This document shows, piece by piece, positions 26,527 to 34,318 of a stretch of 64,000 nt of DNA. Positions within the stretch are counted from its first letter, which is position 1, and each line of letters begins with the position of its first letter. The DNA comes from Nostocales cyanobacterium LEGE 11386 (GTDB lineage: Bacteria > Cyanobacteriota > Cyanobacteriia > Cyanobacteriales > Nostocaceae), in the NCBI GenBank assembly GCA_015207155.1, contig JADEXK010000012.1, forward strand, positions 35,893 through 99,892. Direction: 5' to 3'. The notes under the pieces were generated by a model. It had not been told where the DNA came from, did no database searches, and saw only the letters and a list, made by a program, of their open reading frames with translations. The position numbers and the translations under genes were made by a program.

Positions 26527-28014
26527 TTAAAACAAAATTTTCTCGCGGCAAGTTGGTGAGAATAACTGCTTTAATTGAGCAATATCATGGCGATTGACAA
26601 ATTCCCTAAAGGTTTCATCAGGGTTTTTACTGTGAATTTTATACACTTGTAGCATCTGCCCCACGAGTATAGGGAGTTGGGCAATATTCACATGTTGATA
26701 AATTTCATCACCGAGTTTCTGGTTACTATCACCTTTACCAACATAAATGTCATAGGCTGGCGAACTTCCAGTTTCGGATTCTTGGCTGACACCGAGTAAG
26801 GTGATGTCACTTTTGCTGTGCTGGGCGCAAGATTTTTTGCAGCCGCTAAAGTGAATATTAATTGGGTGATTGAGACTAACACGAGTGGCGAGATATTTTA
26901 CTAATGTCAACGCATCACCTTTGGTATCTGTGGCAGAAGCCGCACAACCCCTGATACCAGAACAGGCAACTAATGCACTATTAATATTTTTGGTTGAGAA
27001 ATCTAATCCTAAAGAAGCTATTTTACTCTCGACATCCCTAACTAATTGCTGAGGAATGTCAGTTAACAGCAAATTTTGCCAAGGAGTTAGTCTGAGTGTG
27101 CCGCTACCATATTTTGCTGCTAAATCAGCTAAACCCCGAATCTGCTGACCTTCGAGTCTACCAAGCGGTAACACCACACCAATATAAAATAAACCTGGCT
27201 GATATTGGGGATGAATGCCAATATGACGATGTTTCGTATCTGATTTCTCCGGCAATTCTTCTGTTTGCACAGAAGTGAGGTTGCTTCTGAAGAGAGGAAA
27301 AGTTAGCTGTTGTATAACTTGCTGAAGATAAGTGTCACAACCTAAACTATTGAGCAACTCTCTCAGTCGCAGTTTACGCCTACTGTCAGGATCACTATGA
27401 TTGAGATAAACTGCTGCCAAAGCTGCCAAAACTGGTAAACATTGCTCTGGCAGTAACAAAATTCCTGTATCAATAGGTGGTTCACCTTGTAAACCGAAGC
27501 TGAGACAGAGACGGAAGTAAACTCTGTTGTCAACTAAGACAGCAGCAAACATGATATCGTTGAGGCGATCGCATACCGAAACTGTCCCACCACCATCAAA
27601 GCCAACGCTAAATTTTGCCGAAAGTCCCGATAAGGCAGGATGTTCAACAATGTAGTTATCCCAACTTTGAATCAAGGGACGAGTATCAATTAATTCTTGC
27701 GGGTCAATACCAGCCGTGGGGCTGGTCATGATATTGCGGATGTGGTCTACAGCAGGATTGCGCGCACCTAATCCCACATCCTGTAAATTTTTTAAGATTG
27801 TCGCATTTATGCCTGTGCGGATTTCCCTGACTTGTAGGTTGGCTCGATTAGTCACATCCACATAGCCACCCCCATACTGATCTGCTATGTCTGCGATCGC
27901 GTGACATTGTTTACTATCTAGAATCCCACCAGGTATTCTGATGCGAGATAATATCCCATCTTGGGCGGGTGTGGCATAAAACAAGCCAGGACAAGTGGCA
28001 AAACCAGACAGCAA
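26527..28014 (-). CDS. cobG: Precorrin-3B synthase (CobG)
   Basis: 495 residues from TTG 28014. I prefer this to ATG 28089 because GGAAGGAG sits 8 bp upstream of the TTG, protein similarity begins at TCPGLFYATPAQDG, and ATG 28089 lies inside the riboswitch aptamer. It has the nitrite/sulfite-reductase-like fold of two ferredoxin-like halves. Siroheme/4Fe-4S cysteines are C-x5-C (CSGIRGC) and C-x3-C (SGCKKSCAQH) near residues 365-410. CobG uses O2 to make the gamma-lactone of precorrin-3B, the aerobic route. It is the first gene of cobG-cobH-cobI. Confidence 0.88.
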   Translation of the reverse strand: MLSGFATCPGLFYATPAQDGILSRIRIPGGILDSKQCHAIADIADQYGGGYVDVTNRANLQVREIRTGINATILKNLQDVGLGARNPAVDHIRNIMTSPTAGIDPQELIDTRPLIQSWDNYIVEHPALSGLSAKFSVGFDGGGTVSVCDRLNDIMFAAVLVDNRVYFRLCLSFGLQGEPPIDTGILLLPEQCLPVLAALAAVYLNHSDPDSRRKLRLRELLNSLGCDTYLQQVIQQLTFPLFRSNLTSVQTEELPEKSDTKHRHIGIHPQYQPGLFYIGVVLPLGRLEGQQIRGLADLAAKYGSGTLRLTPWQNLLLTDIPQQLVRDVESKIASLGLDFSTKNINSALVACSGIRGCAASATDTKGDALTLVKYLATRVSLNHPINIHFSGCKKSCAQHSKSDITLLGVSQESETGSSPAYDIYVGKGDSNQKLGDEIYQHVNIAQLPILVGQMLQVYKIHSKNPDETFREFVNRHDIAQLKQLFSPTCREKILF

Positions 28015-28081
28015 AATAACAACTCCTTCCCTGTGCAACGCAGAAAGTAGATAGTAAGCGTGTCTTGAAGACACTGCTGGA

Positions 28082-28188
28082 GTTGGCATTCTGACTTGGA
28101 AAGTAAAAGAAAAAATGGATTTTATCCTTTTGCCTTGCCATTACAGCTGCGGCACAGTCCCAGAATCTCACCGGAGTTTCCCAACCCA
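28082..28188 (-). promoter_or_regulatory. Cobalamin riboswitch upstream of cobG
   Basis: On the minus strand the order is GGTTGGGAAACTCCGGTGAG, then ATTCTGGGACTGTGCCGC, the B12-box-like GCAGCTGTAATGGC, and the 3' conserved AGTCAGAATGCC. P1 can form from GTTGG (28181-28185) and CCAAC (28082-28086). Just downstream, a 15-bp palindrome GTGTCTTGAAGACAC (28060-28074) gives a hairpin. CAACTCC (28079-28085) is complementary to GGAGTTG (28020-28026), which covers the cobG SD. Translational control is therefore likely, because the SD can be paired. Confidence 0.88.
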
Positions 28189-28372
28189 AGCTTTAGTAAT
28201 GTAGCATGAGAAAGGATTCAGTGTTCTGGATGCTTCATATTTTTAATGGTTAAGCGTTGTACAACTTAATATTTAGTTAAACAATAGTGCTTGTTATTTC
28301 CGGAGGGTTTGTCTATTCGCCAGATGAGAAGTTGGTAGTTGTGGGGAAATGCCAACTTAAAAGTAATTTTTT

Positions 28373-28477
28373 GGCTTTGCATATTTGCGATTTGTGGGAT
28401 GGGCATCTTGCCCGTCCTTTGCATTTCCGGGCGGGCAAGATGCCCGCCCTATAAGAATCAGGGATGATTCAGCAACG
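28373..28477. mobile_element. MITE-like element C (family of A and B)
   Basis: It ends GGCTTTGCATATTTGCG at left and GATTCAGCAACG at right, matching the termini of element B in reverse order. Its interior carries GGGCATCTTGCCCGTCC and GGGCGGGCAAGATGCCCGCC, a strong inverted repeat. A target duplication is not clear because both flanks are T-rich. It lies between the riboswitch and the next small gene. Confidence 0.6.
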
Positions 28478-28486
28478 TTTATTTTT

Positions 28487-28696
28487 CTAAGTTACTAAAT
28501 CAACTAACGTGTCGCACTGGAAGCGGACTACACATGAGACTAAGCAACCGCGATAATGCTCAGACGTGAATACTGATAGTGTGATATGGTTTTGGTCAGG
28601 ATCTAAAATGCGTTTCACTTTGCAGATTTGCATTTTGTTTTTACAGTAAGCAATAATGCGATCGCCTGCCTTGATATCTAATGCTTTAATTTTCAA
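28487..28696 (-). CDS. Small conserved-looking protein, function unknown
   Basis: 69 residues, ATG 28696. The composition is that of a folded small protein: a GDRIIAYCKNKMQICKVKRI strand pair is followed by HITLSVFTSEHYRGC and a final VRFQCDTLVDL, suggesting a small beta barrel. It has four cysteines. There is no signal peptide. The RBS is weak. I recall similar short proteins in Nostoc but no function. Confidence 0.55.
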   Translation of the reverse strand: MKIKALDIKAGDRIIAYCKNKMQICKVKRILDPDQNHITLSVFTSEHYRGCLVSCVVRFQCDTLVDLVT

Positions 28697-29057
28697 TTAA
28701 TACTCAACTTAATCAATAAGTTTTATTAGCTAAAGTGAAGATATATTGCTATATTTCACTTGCTCAACAGTTATAATCTTTGTCTATCATAACACACTCA
28801 TAAAAAACTCTAAACTAATCAAATTTTATAGTTAACAAAGGAAGAGGGAAGAAGAAAGAAGGAAGAAGTCTTCTTTCTTCTTGCCAAACGGGTTTGAATC
28901 CCCCACTAATTTTCCTTCTGACTTCTGGCTCCAACAGCACTTCCTTCTTTAATTATTTAGTTAGTTTTTAGTTCAAACATGCGTTATTACTGCCCCATAG
29001 TCTATTGTTCATTGTAGAAAAATGAACAACATCCAGTTAAATTATTATTAGTTGTCT
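28697..29057. other. 361-bp gap with GAAGAAG hairpin and 9-bp dyad before cobL
   Basis: At about 28849-28882, purine-rich GAAGAAAGA heptamer-like repeats form a hairpin with TCTTTCTTC. TTGTTCATT (29005-29013) and AATGAACAA (29021-29029) form a perfect 9-bp inverted repeat about 29 bp before cobL, a candidate operator. GGGTTTGAATCCCCC near 28891 looks like a tRNA T-arm but has no tRNA around it. Confidence 0.4.
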
Positions 29058-30281
29058 ATGATACGGAAATGGCTCTCGATTGTTGGCATTGGGGAAGATG
29101 GGTTACAGGGGTTAAGTGCGATCGCTCGTGCCCTCGTTGATCAAGCTGAAGTGATTATCGGCGGCGATCGCCATTTAGCAATGTTACCCCCAGATGACCA
29201 ACGCGAGAAAATTGTTTGGGCTTCTCCTATTAGCACTTCCATAGCCGAAATTATCCACCGCCGTGGTCAATTAATCTGTGTACTGGCTAGTGGTGACCCC
29301 ATGTTTTATGGTATCGGTGTCACCCTCACCCGCCAAATTCCCATTGCCGAAATCACGATTATCCCTGCGCCTTCAACCTTCAGTCTTGCCTGTGCCAAAT
29401 TAGGATGGTCGTTAACTGAAGTAGAAACCTTGAGTTTGTGCGGTCGCCCAGCCTCTTTACTTCAGTCTTACATCTATCCAGGGGCGAAGCTGTTGATTTT
29501 GAGTGCAGGTAAAGATACACCTGCAATTGCTGCTGAGATATTGACAAAGCGTGGCTATGGTGATAGCAAAATTACCATCTTAGAACGGATAGGTAACATT
29601 CATGAACGAATTATCGAAAGTACAGCTGCATCTTGGAGTGCAATAAAAATTGCGCCTTTGAATGCGATCGCCGTCAATTGTATTGTTGATTCTGGGGTTG
29701 AACCTTTACCGCGAATACCAGGACTACCAGATAACGCTTATCATCATGATGGACAGTTAACCAAACGAGAAGTCAGGGCAGTTACCCTGTCAACATTAGC
29801 ACCCAATCCAGGAGAGCTACTATGGGATGTCGGTGCGGGTTGTGGTTCAATTTCTATCGAATGGATGCGTACTCATCCTCGATGTCGAGCGATCGCGATT
29901 GAACAAAATGCTGCAAGAATTAATTACATTGCCAATAATGCTGCTAGTTTAGGGACTCCCAACCTGCAAATCATCACCGGGAAATCTCCCCAAATCCTCA
30001 AAGATTTACCCACACCCAATGCTATCTTTATTGGTGGTGGAGTCACAGCCGAAAAACTTTTTGATATATGTTGGCAAGCATTAAGTCCGGGTGGGCGATT
30101 AGTCGCCAATGTTGTCACCATAGAAGGCGAACAAACCTTATTTCAATGGTATGAAAAAGTTGGTGGTAATTTCACCCGCATTGCTATTCAAAGAGTGGAA
30201 CCTATTGGCAAATTTTTAGGATGGAAGGCAATGGCACCTGTAACCCAATGGGTAGCAATAAAACCTAAAAACTTTAAATAA
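29058..30281 (+). CDS. cobL: Precorrin-6B methylase, CbiE-CbiT fusion
   Basis: 407 residues from ATG 29058; a TTG 6 bp earlier is also possible. The N-terminal half is CbiE-like (SIVGIGEDGLQGLSAIA at 6-22, VLASGDPMFYGIG near 77). The C-terminal half is CbiT-like, with the SAM-binding LWDVGAGCGSISIEWM near 256. Together they methylate C5 and C15 and decarboxylate the C12 side chain of precorrin-6B. No riboswitch is visible upstream; a 9-bp dyad at 29005-29029 may be its operator. Confidence 0.93.
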   Translation: MIRKWLSIVGIGEDGLQGLSAIARALVDQAEVIIGGDRHLAMLPPDDQREKIVWASPISTSIAEIIHRRGQLICVLASGDPMFYGIGVTLTRQIPIAEITIIPAPSTFSLACAKLGWSLTEVETLSLCGRPASLLQSYIYPGAKLLILSAGKDTPAIAAEILTKRGYGDSKITILERIGNIHERIIESTAASWSAIKIAPLNAIAVNCIVDSGVEPLPRIPGLPDNAYHHDGQLTKREVRAVTLSTLAPNPGELLWDVGAGCGSISIEWMRTHPRCRAIAIEQNAARINYIANNAASLGTPNLQIITGKSPQILKDLPTPNAIFIGGGVTAEKLFDICWQALSPGGRLVANVVTIEGEQTLFQWYEKVGGNFTRIAIQRVEPIGKFLGWKAMAPVTQWVAIKPKNFK

Positions 30282-30311
30282 TAGTGGATTTTCCAATTAT
30301 ATAGTGGTGCG

Positions 30312-30360
30312 TGACAGCAAATCGATGATTTATTTTTCACTCATATAATTCATGCTGTCA
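30312..30360. terminator. Possible bidirectional stem between cobL and TPR gene
   Basis: TGACAGCA (30312-30319) pairs with TGCTGTCA (30353-30360) across a 33-nt AT-rich loop in a 92-bp convergent gap. The large loop and missing U tract make this weak. Confidence 0.25.
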
Positions 30361-30373
30361 AACACACTTTTAG

Positions 30374-31039
30374 TTAAGAATTTAGTTGTGATAATTCATT
30401 TCTGACTTGATCTAACATCTCTTGATATCTGGCATCCATCATCCCAGTTCCAAAATCACCATTTAAATATTGCCGCAAAAGACTTTCTGCTGTTTCGTAA
30501 TCGGCGATCGCACTTGGTTTATTCCCTAAATCCTTGTAAAGATTACCTCTTAATAAGTACTCGTCAGCATTGGTACTACTAACACCAATTAATTGAGTCA
30601 AATCTGAAATCGCTTTCTGTTTTTCACCTAATTTTTCATAAGCCCTAGCCCTATTCCAATATGCAGGACGACTAAAACCAAGCCTACCTGTATTTTGCCT
30701 AATGACTTCGGTATAGTCTGCCACTGCGGCTTTGTAATTCCCAATTGCAGCGTAAGCATTTGCACGATGATAGTAGGGTTCTTCAGCTTTAGGATTGAGC
30801 CGAATTGCCTGGGTGAAAGAAGAAACCGCAGCGAGTGAGTCTTTTTGGCAATCCTCTTGAAAGTGTCCCATACCTATGAAGTCATTTACTGTATTAAGAT
30901 ATGGTGGCTTAACCGTTTGGCAAACAGAAGAAGCATTAGAAGTTGGTATTTGTGCAACAACTAATGGTATTGAAAAACCTAGCAGCAAAATAGATGATGT
31001 ATAAGCTAATAAAGAAGGTCTAGAGAAGGCAAGTTTCAT
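30374..31039 (-). CDS. Exported TPR-repeat protein
   Basis: 221 residues, ATG 31039. A signal peptide (LAYTSSILLLGFSIPLVVAQ) predicts cleavage after VVA near residue 29. At least three tetratricopeptide units follow, about 68-101 (SFTQAIRLNPKAEEPYYHRA), 102-140 and 141-185, each with the W/Y-G-A-P spacing of TPRs. It is probably a periplasmic protein-binding scaffold. Partners are unknown. Confidence 0.75.
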   Translation of the reverse strand: MKLAFSRPSLLAYTSSILLLGFSIPLVVAQIPTSNASSVCQTVKPPYLNTVNDFIGMGHFQEDCQKDSLAAVSSFTQAIRLNPKAEEPYYHRANAYAAIGNYKAAVADYTEVIRQNTGRLGFSRPAYWNRARAYEKLGEKQKAISDLTQLIGVSSTNADEYLLRGNLYKDLGNKPSAIADYETAESLLRQYLNGDFGTGMMDARYQEMLDQVRNELSQLNS

Positions 31040-31841
31040 AATTATATGATCCAGAAGAATTTTTACTAAAACTTAAGACTGGTGTTCGTAGATTGCACCT
31101 TTTACCAGTGTAATTTATGCCAATAGTAATTAGTTTAGCCTAAATATTTTTAATTGGGATAAGACAAGACCCAGAAAGCAAAAGGGAAAAGGATTTTATC
31201 CCCATTAATCTTTATTCACATAGTTTAATTTTATTGTGCCAATTTACATCTTTTAGCAAATGATTAAAATTGCGGTTACAAGAACAAGTCCGTGATTAGC
31301 AAGCTACAAAACTCTTAATTTTTCTTAGAGGTTGTTTGAAAAGTCTAAATTAATACCAGCCCTGGCGATTAGAAATCGCGGCTACACAGACATGAAGCGC
31401 AGCTTCTTCCCGAAGGGAAGGCCACCTCCGTGGGTTTCAAATGCCTAATTTTGTGTTAGTCCGCGCAGGCGGACTTTGTTTGTGTAGTAGCGTAAAGCCC
31501 TAAAGGGCATAGCTGCGCTTACCGAGGAGCGTGCCGGAGGCTCTATTATATTCGCCCAAAACTTTTCAAACATGCTCTTAGTCCGCGCAGGCGGACTTGG
31601 TTTGTTTAGCCGCGACTTCCAGTCGTTGGGGCTTGGTGCTAAAATCTTCTATCCCCCTACGCCCTACCTCCTACCTAAAGGTTGTATCTTTCATACCCAA
31701 GCTAGAAGTGAGGGACTTTCACGCTTATCTAGCATACAGAAGTAACAAGGGAAATGTACCTCTAAACACCCGTCACATAGAACCACAGTTGTTGAGGAGA
31801 GAAAAATGAGGTCGTGACCTGCTAGAGTTCTGGAATTTATC
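31040..31841. repeat. 802-bp gap upstream of susA, partly repeats
   Basis: AT-rich sequence to about 31340 shows no feature I can support. From 31370 to 31620 there are dispersed palindromic modules: CGAAGGGAAGGCCACC, two copies of GTCCGCGCAGGCGGACTT (31459 and 31580), and GCGTAAAGCCCTAAAGGGC, followed by ATAGCTGCGCTTA (31489-31520). The last also occurs at 40212, 42605 and 61538. The susA promoter should lie between here and 31841. A short reading frame at 31597-31809 crosses these repeats and is not supported. Confidence 0.6.
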
Positions 31842-34271
31842 ATGCATGAACTGCTTTTAGCTGCCTTAGACAGTGAGCAAAAAACTGTTCTGCGTCAGCT
31901 GATATTTGCATTGCAAGCTTCACATAAGCGTTACTTCCTGAGAAACGAAATCCTACATGCTTTTGCGGAATACTGTCACCAATCTCAAAAGCCAGCTTAC
32001 TTTTTCCACTCTTCCTCTATCAGTCAACTAATTCACTATACCCATGAAATGATCTTGGAAGAAGATAGCACTTGGTTTCTTGTCCGACCCAGGATTGCTA
32101 GCCAACAAGTGTGGCGATTGAAATCTGACTTTACCGGGTTTGATCTGGTGACACCCCAGGTATGGTTAGATGTAAGCGATCGCCTAGTTAACCGTTACCA
32201 ATCTCACATTCTAGAAATTGACCTCCAACCTTTTTACAAAGGTTCCCCGAAAATCAGTGACTCGAGAAATATTGGTCAAGGTCTAGCCTTTCTCAACCAT
32301 TACTTGTGCAATCAACTGTTGATTGACACGCATTATTGGTTAGAGGTGTTGTTTCAGGCATTATATCAACTGACATATGACGAAATGCCCTTGCTGATTA
32401 GCGATCGCATTCCCTCAGGTATTCACCTAGCCAAACAAATAAAGCAAGCCCTAAAATTTTTAAATCAGCTACCCCCTGAAGAACCCTACAAAAATTTTCG
32501 TGATGACCTCCAAGAACTTGGCTTTGAGCCAGGATGGGGAAATACTGCTGGGCGAGTATGCGAAACTCTAGAACTTTTAGAGCGGCTGATTGACAGCCCA
32601 CAACCTGCTATCCTTGAAGCATTTGTGGCCCGTGTCCCTGCTATTTTCCGCGTCGTCCTCATCTCCATACACGGCTGGGTTGGTCAACAGGATGTGTTAG
32701 GAAGAGATGAAACACTAGGTCAAGTAATTTATGTTCTTGAACAAGCTCGGACTTTAGAAAATAAACTACAAGCAGAAATCAAACTTGCTGGTCTTGACTT
32801 GTTGGGCATTCAACCCCATGTAATTATTCTTACTAGACTCATTCCTCACTGCGAAGGTACAGAATGTAACCTCCGTCTAGAAAAAGTTCAAGATACAGAA
32901 AATGCCTGGATATTGCGTGTTCCTTTCGCTGAATTCAATCCTGTTGTCACCGACAATTGGATATCTAAATATGAGATTTGGCCTTATCTAGAAACATTTG
33001 CTCAGGATGCAGAAAAAGAATTGCTAGCTCAATTCCAAGGTTGTCCTAATCTAATTGTTGGCAACTACAGTGATGGTAACTTAGTCGCTTCACTCCTTTC
33101 CCGCAACCTGAAAGTCACTCAGTGCAACATTGCTCACTCCCTGGAAAAGCCTAAACACTTATTTAGTAACTTATATTGGCAAGATTTAGAAGACCGTTAC
33201 CACTTCTCGGCACAATTCACCGCCGATTTAATTAGCATGAATGCTGCTGATTTTATTGTCACTTCGTCCTACCAAGAAATTGTGGGCACACCAGAAACAA
33301 TGGGGCAATATGAATCCTACAAGTGTTTCACTATGCCTCAGTTGTATCATGTAGTTGATGGAATTGAATTGTTTAGCCCTAAGTTCAACGTCGTACCGCC
33401 GGGAGTTGATGAAGATATTTTCTTCCCCTATAACCAAAATTTAGAACCAGATCCCAGCCTGCGTACCCAAATCTACGATCTACTATTTAGCCGTGAAGAC
33501 CCCCAAATTCTTGGTTGCTTAAAAGACCCAGACAAGCGCCCAATTTTAACTGTTGCTCCCGTTACCTCAATTAAAAATCTCACTGGTTTAGCTGAATGCT
33601 TTGGCAAAAGTCAGGCATTACAAGAGCGGTGCAACTTAATTCTTTTAACTAGTAAATTACATCCATCTGAAGCCAGAAACCCAGAAGAAGCAGAAGAAAT
33701 TCAAAAACTGCATGACATCATCACTCAATATCATCTCCATGGCCATATTCGCTGGTTGGGGATGCGTCTTTCTAGCCATGACCTTGGTGAAGCCTACCGA
33801 GTAATTGCTAATTGTCAGGGAATTTATGCCCACTTTGCTCTCTTTGAAGCTTTCGGACGCAGTATTTTAGAAGCCATGATTTCCGGCTTACCAACTTTCA
33901 CTACTAAATTTGGTGGTGCTTTAGAAATTATTGAGGGTCTAGAAGATGAGTTTCATCTTAACCCTACAGATTTAGAAGGAACAGCCGAGAAAATTTTAGC
34001 TTTCTTTGACAAATGTGATAATTACCCCCAACACTGGAACGAAATCTCCGAGTGGATGAGCCAGCGAATTCTTAACAAATATAATTGGCAGCTACACACA
34101 ACTCATTTACTATTGCTGGCTAAAATGTTTAGATTCTGGAACTTTGCATCTCCAGAAGATAACGAAGCGAGAGATCGCTACGTAGAAACCTTATTCCATT
34201 TGATTTATAAACCCAGAACCGAAAAAATTTTAGAAAAGCATATGCATCTTTCATCTCCGATTCAAAATTAA
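31842..34271 (+). CDS. susA: Sucrose synthase
   Basis: 809 residues, ATG 31842. The start MHELLLAALDSE and the N-terminal regulatory region RNEILHAFAEYCHQSQKPAYF are typical of cyanobacterial SusA. The GT-B core shows the acceptor side (PNLIVGNYSDGNLVASLLS near 400), VPPGVDEDIFFPY near 515 and the donor-site FALFEAFGRSILEAMISGLPTF near 665. It reversibly cleaves sucrose with UDP/ADP to NDP-glucose and fructose. In heterocystous species it serves sucrose breakdown. A GH65-betaPGM gene follows after 47 bp, probably in the same operon. Confidence 0.95.
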   Translation: MHELLLAALDSEQKTVLRQLIFALQASHKRYFLRNEILHAFAEYCHQSQKPAYFFHSSSISQLIHYTHEMILEEDSTWFLVRPRIASQQVWRLKSDFTGFDLVTPQVWLDVSDRLVNRYQSHILEIDLQPFYKGSPKISDSRNIGQGLAFLNHYLCNQLLIDTHYWLEVLFQALYQLTYDEMPLLISDRIPSGIHLAKQIKQALKFLNQLPPEEPYKNFRDDLQELGFEPGWGNTAGRVCETLELLERLIDSPQPAILEAFVARVPAIFRVVLISIHGWVGQQDVLGRDETLGQVIYVLEQARTLENKLQAEIKLAGLDLLGIQPHVIILTRLIPHCEGTECNLRLEKVQDTENAWILRVPFAEFNPVVTDNWISKYEIWPYLETFAQDAEKELLAQFQGCPNLIVGNYSDGNLVASLLSRNLKVTQCNIAHSLEKPKHLFSNLYWQDLEDRYHFSAQFTADLISMNAADFIVTSSYQEIVGTPETMGQYESYKCFTMPQLYHVVDGIELFSPKFNVVPPGVDEDIFFPYNQNLEPDPSLRTQIYDLLFSREDPQILGCLKDPDKRPILTVAPVTSIKNLTGLAECFGKSQALQERCNLILLTSKLHPSEARNPEEAEEIQKLHDIITQYHLHGHIRWLGMRLSSHDLGEAYRVIANCQGIYAHFALFEAFGRSILEAMISGLPTFTTKFGGALEIIEGLEDEFHLNPTDLEGTAEKILAFFDKCDNYPQHWNEISEWMSQRILNKYNWQLHTTHLLLLAKMFRFWNFASPEDNEARDRYVETLFHLIYKPRTEKILEKHMHLSSPIQN

Positions 34272-34318
34272 AAATTATCAATGCAAAAATTTTTAATTTT
34301 TAATTTAATAAGGCATTC

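Noticed and set aside
28885..28910. GGGTTTGAATCCCCC, resembling a tRNA T-arm
   Set aside because: No acceptor, D or anticodon stem can be drawn around it; it is next to purine-rich heptamer repeats.
31597..31809. 70-codon reading frame upstream of susA
   Set aside because: It runs through dispersed palindromic repeats, has no RBS and shows no protein-like pattern.
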